Shown here: positions 55,820-64,000 of the stretch, piece after piece
Numbering within the stretch: position 1 is the first letter of the stretch
How the letters are laid out: each line of letters opens with the position of its first letter
From: Mesorhabditis belari
Lineage: Eukaryota > Nematoda > Chromadorea > Rhabditida > Rhabditidae
Length of the DNA stretch: 64,000 bases
Assembly (NCBI GenBank): GCA_958450365.1
Contig: CAUEEP010000939.1
Location: 2,170,001-2,234,000 of the forward strand
Direction of reading: 5' to 3'
Program-made: the position numbers and the translations under genes
Notes under the pieces: generated by a model
Databases searched by the model: none
The model's input: the letters and a program-made list of their open reading frames with translations, nothing else
What the model was told of the DNA's origin: nothing

Positions 55820-58442
55820 TTATTGATCTTGATGAAAACTACCGCGAAGACTCGACATCCACGTCTCATTCAGTTTCTCCTGAATTTCTTTTATGATTTT
55901 ATTTCTATTCTCTTTCTTCCCATTCTCTTTCTTCCCATTCTCTTTCTTCCCATTCTCTTTCTTCCCATTCTCTTTCTTCCCATTCTCTTTCTTCCTATTC
56001 TCTTTCCTCCCATTCTCTTTCTCCCTATTCTCTTTCTTATTTCTTTTATATCTTATACAGGTTTGTATTTTGATGGGTATTAGTGAATAAATGAGACTTT
56101 GTATTTGATAAAAAAAATCGCCAAAAAAAACAATCATTCGTGAAACCCTTAGCTAGCTAGTTAGTTATTAAGTTTAAGAAGTTACCGTAATCAAGAAAAA
56201 GCTAAGCTAATAGGTTCTTCTAAAAATTCGCCTAGCAAAAGGTGCCGTTATTCGAAAAGATCTCCATAAAAGTAGTCCTGAAAGATATTAGATCCAAAAT
56301 TACGGATGCACCTTTTCAACAAATTCCATGCCAAACGCCACACTCAATTCAAAAACCCTAAGTGTTATATAAAGAATTGAAGCCTAAATTCTTGCCTACA
56401 TTTCTGTACCAAAAGATCTTTGATTGGAGTTCTGCAGCCGATTTTTCACACCCTCAAATGAGCTCACTCTCACTCCCCGACTCGTCGGTTAGGGCTCATT
56501 TGAGGGTCTGACAAATCGGCTGCATAACTCGAATCAAAGATCTTTTGATACAGAAATGTAGGCAAGAATTCACGCTTCAATTCTCTATATAACACTTAGG
56601 GTTTTTGAATTGATTGCGGCGTTTGGCATGCAATTTGTTGAAAGGGTGTCGCCGTAATTCTGGCGCACCGTGTACAGTGATCCCACTAGGTTCCCTTAAA
56701 AAGTATGACTAGATCTTGAAATCAAGAACCATTGCCAGATTTGTAAGATGTTGCCATTGCCAAAAGATGTTGTAATTTTTATGACTAACTTGTTCTTCTT
56801 TCGAATCCCTTCCAGCGGGTTCTTGTTGAAAATCGTGTTTATCATAGTCGAAAGTCGTATCTGAATTTGAAACAATAAGAATTTTCGTTCTTTACAATAG
56901 CGAGAATGATTATAGTTATCTTATAGTCGATTATCAACGGCAATGATTTAGGATAAGGGAATGCAGGATAAGGATAAGGGAATGCATGATGTGTGGATCG
57001 TTGTGGATCGTTGTAGATCGTTGTGGATCGTTATAGACCGTTGTAGATCGTTATAGATCGTCGTAGATCGTTGTAGATCGTTGTGGATCGTTGTAGATCA
57101 TTGTGGATCGTTATAGATCGTTGTAGATCGTTATAGATCGTTGTAGATCGTTGTGGATTGTTGTAGATCATTGTAGATCGTTGTGGATCGTTGTGGATCA
57201 TTGTGGATCGTTGCGGATCGTTGTGAATCGTTGTGGATCGTTGTGGATCATTGTGGATCGTTGCGGATCGATCGTTGTGGACCTCAATCGTTTGTGTGTG
57301 GATTGTTGGATCATTAGGGTTTATAAAATTGACCAAATGGTTGACCCAGTTGAAGCTGGATAGCCAATTATTGGTCTGACTTCTATTCATCAGATCCATC
57401 TTGCTTCTAGAAGCAATAAACAGATATTTTTGTGCATCTCTTATTCTCGCCGCTAATCGGACATGAAATCATTTCCGCCGATAATCGCTATTCCCGCTAA
57501 TCGATCGACCGTTATCCATAAATACGCAGCCTTTAATTTTCGCACTAATCGATATGTTATGAAAGTTATGAAAGCAATAGAAAGCTATTAAAAGTTTAGC
57601 CTTAAAAGTTGAGCCTTAAAAGTTGAGCCTTGAAAGTTGAGCCTTGAAAGCTGAGCCTTGAAAGCTGAGCCTTGAAAGTCAACCCTTTCTCACCAACCAT
57701 TATTCCACGGTGGTCGTCCAAGTGGATCCGGTCGAAGACTCTCCATCCAACTCTGATTCAACGCCTCCTAAACAAAAGATTTCATTTAATCTTCCCATTC
57801 TTTCCCAGCTACCTGTTCTTCTTTCGCTTTTTGCAGCGCTTGAGGATCGGTTTTGATCTCGAATTTCTCGTAGTCAATCGTAGTGTCTAAAAATGTATTG
57901 AAAAATTGAAGAAATAGATGTTACAAGTCAAAGTTTAAGGGAAAACTTTTCAGAGTTCAGAAAAATTAAACAAATCCAAAATAAAACAAATCCGAATTTC
58001 CCAACCATTGTTCCACGGAGGTCTTGCAGGTGGGCCGTTTCGATGTCTCGATTGAGCTGTCTTTCCGCGAGATAGCTTCTTTCTGCTTTCTGATCGATGT
58101 GCCTAAATTTTGGGTTTGAAATTGTAAAGAAAAGCTCCTGCTTCATTCTGTAAATAAAGCAACATAAGTGGTTAGGCTTTTCAGAAATTCTTTTCGCTCT
58201 TTTTCCTATTTTAAATTGAAATAACATTGAAATAACGTTGAAAAATAACAAAACAAAGAAGCGAATTTGTTATTTCTCAATGAAAGTACGAAAAAGAACG
58301 AAAAAAAACTTTACAAATCCTAGTAATTAACATGTTTTACATGCCTAATAGTTTACAGTTAATCTTATTTTTTTTAAACTTTTCAAACCTCCGAATGAGC
58401 GGTGTGTGGCGGTTGACTCTTCGATCTCGTTTTCGTCGTCAT
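55820..58442 (-). CDS. Unrecognised 141-residue protein with duplicated exon modules
   Basis: Six exons: 58442-58389, 58102-58006, 57886-57813, 57767-57698, 56860-56790, 55879-55820. All phases agree (426 nt including stop). The start is MTTKTRSKSQPPHTAHSE. Two module types alternate. Exons 3 and 5 begin DTTIDYEKFEIK and DTTFDYDKHDFQ and both end KEEQ. Exons 4 and 6 share ALNQSWMESLR and KLNETWMSSLR. Exons 2 and 4 both end RPPWNN. This implies exon-pair duplication inside the gene. The protein is hydrophilic with no signal peptide or membrane segment. I recognise no family; a nematode-restricted protein is an inference. It converges on ERH, whose stop lies 190 nt away. Introns hold simple repeats and an inverted-repeat element. 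Confidence 0.8.
55905..56040. repeat. 15-bp satellite CCCATTCTCTTTCTT
   Basis: About nine units in intron 5 of the duplicated-module gene. The KENGK-type ORFs here are incidental. Confidence 0.88.
56283..56680. mobile_element. Foldback MITE, about 400 bp
   Basis: Arms of about 180 bp (CAAAGATCTTTTGATACAG, TATATAACACTTAGGG). The right end AATTCTGGCGCACCGTGTA resembles the Tc1-type end at 46279. Confidence 0.75.
56970..57285. repeat. 9-bp repeat GATCGTTGT
   Basis: About 30 units with G/A variants, in intron 4 of the duplicated-module gene. Confidence 0.85.
57598..57680. repeat. 14-bp repeat GTTGAGCCTTGAAA
   Basis: Five or six units. Confidence 0.7.
58172..58325. mobile_element. Small repeat R-type MITE
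   Basis: Inverted ends with TTCTTTTCGCTC and GAACGAAAAA flank about 150 bp in intron 1 of the duplicated-module gene. Confidence 0.5.
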
Positions 58443-59208
58443 TCTTTCAAAAGCTTAAGTTTCCAAATCTAAAGTATTCGAAACTATTCGAAAAGATATT
58501 CTCAAATGCACAACAATGAAAAATGATAAAATGAGTACAATTGATGTCATCAAGTTACTTGCTCGAAGAGTTACCTCATCATAAATGCAAACTTTTCCCC
58601 CTCAACTGTCAATCATTAGAGACTAACAAAATTTGCTACACTACTTTCAGAAAAAATGTCACTAAAGAAAGCAATCTCAAAAAAACTACAAATTGTAGTT
58701 ACGCAGCCTCATTTAAACGGGCTAGTCTAGAAATCCATGTCGTAAAAAGCTGATTAAAATGCATGAGCACAAGCGAAAACAATCTCGAAAAGGAAGCCTC
58801 CCAGCTAGTCGAAAACATTCCAAAAAGATGTGCCCTTTTTGTGAATAAGAAAATTAGCGAGCCGACCAAAAACACAGCAAATATCCTATTCTTTAGCTTT
58901 GCTTTGTGTCGACATGCAAAGGGCCAGCATTTCCATGGAAGCACCATCCTCACATGAACAGTTATTTTCCTCAAAAATTTCAACAGAAAACTCAAACAAG
59001 CTAAACTAATAGCAATAGCTTCATAGCTGTGCACGACTAACTAATGCCTTTCTCTTGGATGGCTTGCAAATCTATGCCAAGACTAGAATGTGATCCATGT
59101 TTGCATTTTTGATAAACCAATAATTAAAGCCCATACATTTATCGTCAACAAAATACATATACAGTGTGCAAATGGGCAATGATAAATAATAAACATGCGA
59201 TCGCTCAA
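58443..59208. other. Spacer between two minus-strand genes
   Basis: Open frames exist on both strands at 58700-59030 (plus MSTSENNLEKEASQLVEN; minus with a FAVFLVGSLIFLF segment). Neither has homology I recognise nor a start context. It should also contain the polyubiquitin 3' UTR. Confidence 0.25.
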
Positions 59209-61796
<2,588 letters not shown>

Positions 61797-62334
61797 CAGG
61801 GTGCGGCAAAAGTTCTGACACTTTTTCTGTAAGCAGTAATTTTTTTGTCTTCAAAAACCCGTGAATTTCAAAAAACTAACGCCGGATTCTAAAAATTTAG
61901 GCAGTTTCACCCCAATATAGCCATTTTCATAAAAAGATTTCAACTCTCAATAACTTTTTGACGAGAATTTTTTATATCCCGGTCTTAAACTTTGCAGAAT
62001 GAAATTTTTTCCAAAAACTGCTGTTACCATTTGATAGAACTGAGTTTTTTCTTGAAAACAAGCCACAAAAAAACTTTATATCTCAAAAACGAAAGATTTT
62101 CGAGCGATTCTACGAAGGGCACCCAAATCTCAACAGCAAAAAAAACGGCTGTAATGACCTTTAAACATCCTCATCAAAAGGTTGTTTAGATGGCAATTTT
62201 TGTGCAAAAAAAGTATATTAGGGGGTAAAAATATCTGAATTTTTATATTCCGGTGTTAGTTTTTCAAAAATCGCGTCTTTTCCAAGTCAAACTGCCCGTT
62301 TACAAAAAGTGTCGGAACATTTGCCGCACCCTGT
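61797..62334. mobile_element. TA-flanked inverted-repeat element (MITE)
   Basis: Inverted ends of about 30 bp, starting CAGGGTGCGGCAAAAG, next to TA on both sides; 538 bp in all, no transposase. The end sequence is related to that of the element at 45374. A lone end of the same kind lies near 43428. Confidence 0.75.
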
Positions 62335-62692
62335 ACAATCGCACAACTTCTACAACTTCTACATTAATAAAAGTCCCTATTTTTAATTTTATTTTTATTT
62401 TATCCATTTCGTATTTCAGTTCAAATCGTGTAATCGAATCCGATAAACGATTCGACTCTAAAAGTGACACGATGTCGAACAGTATTGCTGACAAATGAAA
62501 TGTTTATATTACAGGCGATGCTTCGAGGACACTTTTGAAACATTTTGACTGAAGAGTTTTACGAAAAACAAAGTGGAGATAGAGTTTTTTGGTTTAAAAA
62601 TAGATTGGTTCAAGTTTATAGTTGACTAACTAATTTATAAAGTGCTTTTTATTGAAATAGGGGGCTAGTTTGCGTCTAGTTTTTCGTTTTTT

Positions 62693-62838
62693 GCACAACT
62701 CGCCATAACTTTCTTCTAAGTCGACCAATCTTTATGATTTTGATGTCATTTTGTAGATCTTAATCAGTACAACAAAATGACACCAAAAACATAAAGATTG
62801 GTCGACTTAGAAGAAAGTTATGGCGAGTACAGCCAAAG
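62693..62838. mobile_element. Short inverted repeat, about 145 bp
   Basis: Arms contain CTCGCCATAACTTTCTTC and its complement, nearly perfect over 65 bp. Confidence 0.7.
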
Positions 62839-62839
62839 C

Positions 62840-64000
62840 ACAAGGTACGGGCATAGTTTTGACTTGATTTTTGTCCTATTCTGTCCAAACTAGTCCTATT
62901 TTTGGCTTTATCAGTTTTATATAGGCTTTTATATTGTCTCTTGGAATAGTAGTCTGCTAGAAGCTGTAGTCTGCTAGAAGATTTGCATTTTTCAAGGCAC
63001 AAACCCCAGCGCTTGGTTGATATTTTTGATTCAAAGTGTTTAGATTAGAACGTTTGTTGAAACGATGTTGATTTATTTCAAATTTAACCAAGAATTGGTA
63101 GATTATTGTTATTATTATTGGTTAGAATTATTATTATATTATTATTATATTATTGGTAGATTAATCTCCCCTTTACCACAAGAATTATTAGTAGATTGAT
63201 CTCGTATTGAAGTGAGAGACATATGGTCTTGATGAGTGCCTATTAAAAGACATTGAGAACAATGAGGATGATGGGGAAAAGACATTGACTAGGAATTGTT
63301 GTGTGTAGAAAGATTGCCCCCACTCACACATCAAAACAGATCATATCTAGGAGAGGGATCCTTGGGGATTGACCACGCGTCGCACTCTATAACTGCTCAA
63401 GATCGATGAGGTTGTTTTGATACAGTAAGGAAATGCAAGTATTGTTTGGCGAAATGTTTGGCGAAATTTTTGGCGTTGGAAACAATTTTAGAAAGTGCAA
63501 GAAATTAGGCGTCACTTTGAATCAGCTCCACTCTTCATTGAGCTTCTTGCTTTTCGTTTTAAAAAGAAATAGGCAAAGAAAGAAACCTTGAGGAGAATTA
63601 AACCCTTGACTTTCTGCTTTCGGCTCTGGCTCGCTTTTCGAAGTTCTACCATTTAGCCACAGACGCTTTTCTCGGCGACCAGAAAGAAGACAAGAAGAGA
63701 GAATCTCTCCTCAGCCCCATCCAAAGAATTGGTGTAGATGTCATGATATCAAATCTCTTGATATCAAACTGGTCATCATATCAAATCCCTTGATATCATT
63801 TACCAACCCCCTAATGAACAGTAACCTTTTCTGTCCTCCTGTCAAACAGTTGCTATTCGAAAATCGAACATAAATCAAACGAGTCAAGTAAGAACGAGCC
63901 ATTACCAATCCCAGTCCTATTAACTTCACTCAACCACCACTTGGTGTCAAATCAATTTCCGAATTTTTACGTACACAAAGAAACACGTGTTGCAGTGAGT
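62840..64000. other. Right end, no convincing gene
   Basis: Contains ATTATTATT microsatellites (63105-63150) and TTGATATCA repeats (63740-63800). A plus frame at 63300-63408 reads NRSYLGEGSLGIDHASHS and could be an exon of a gene outside the window. Confidence 0.3.
63600..63668 (-). pseudogene. Degenerate tRNA-like sequence
   Basis: TGTGGCTAAATGGTAG and GGGTTTAATTCTCC on the minus strand. Confidence 0.3.

Noticed and set aside
57928..58251. Minus-strand frame HIDQKAERSYLAERQLN at the second exon of the duplicated-module gene
   Set aside because: Attractive sequence, but its phase does not join the next exon; the frame ending RPPWNN does, and matches exon 4.
58541..59034. Overlapping ORFs on both strands between two genes
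   Set aside because: No homology, no splice or start signals, and contradictory strands; kept only as unassigned spacer.

Overview
The window looks like a stretch of a nematode chromosome. The reasons are nematode-type (TTAGGC)n telomere-like tracts (26.94-27.41 kb and 51.18-51.98 kb), three start codons sitting 3-8 nt behind a TTTAG-type 3' splice site as in spliced-leader trans-splicing, short AT-rich introns in most genes, a six-repeat polyubiquitin gene, and many Tc1/mariner-type inverted-repeat elements. The species cannot be named. Of the 31 splice acceptors I assembled, 22 have T rather than C before AG, unlike the TTTTCAG typical of Caenorhabditis.

Left two thirds (1.5-41.3 kb): one minus-strand gene of about 40 kb fills this part. 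I assembled it from 19 small exons whose phases agree at every junction, giving a Ser/Glu-rich protein of about 693 residues that I do not recognise. Its longest intron is 20.8 kb. The introns hold almost everything else seen here: dozens of satellites with 5-100 bp units, foldback elements, tRNA-derived SINEs and old mariner copies.

Middle (41.3-48 kb): more satellites, a pair of tandem low-complexity reading frames, tRNA-like sequences, an internally deleted Tc1/mariner element and one short minus-strand ORF.

Right third (48-61.4 kb): the conserved genes lie here. They are an intronless PRPP synthetase (plus), a three-exon ERH (enhancer of rudimentary homologue) gene (plus), a six-exon gene for an unrecognised 141-residue protein with duplicated exon modules (minus, convergent with ERH), and polyubiquitin (minus, seven exons). 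They look like independent housekeeping genes rather than one pathway. The last 2.5 kb holds two inverted-repeat elements and no convincing gene.

Gene models were joined by eye from splice signals and frame continuity. RNA-seq alignment would settle them.
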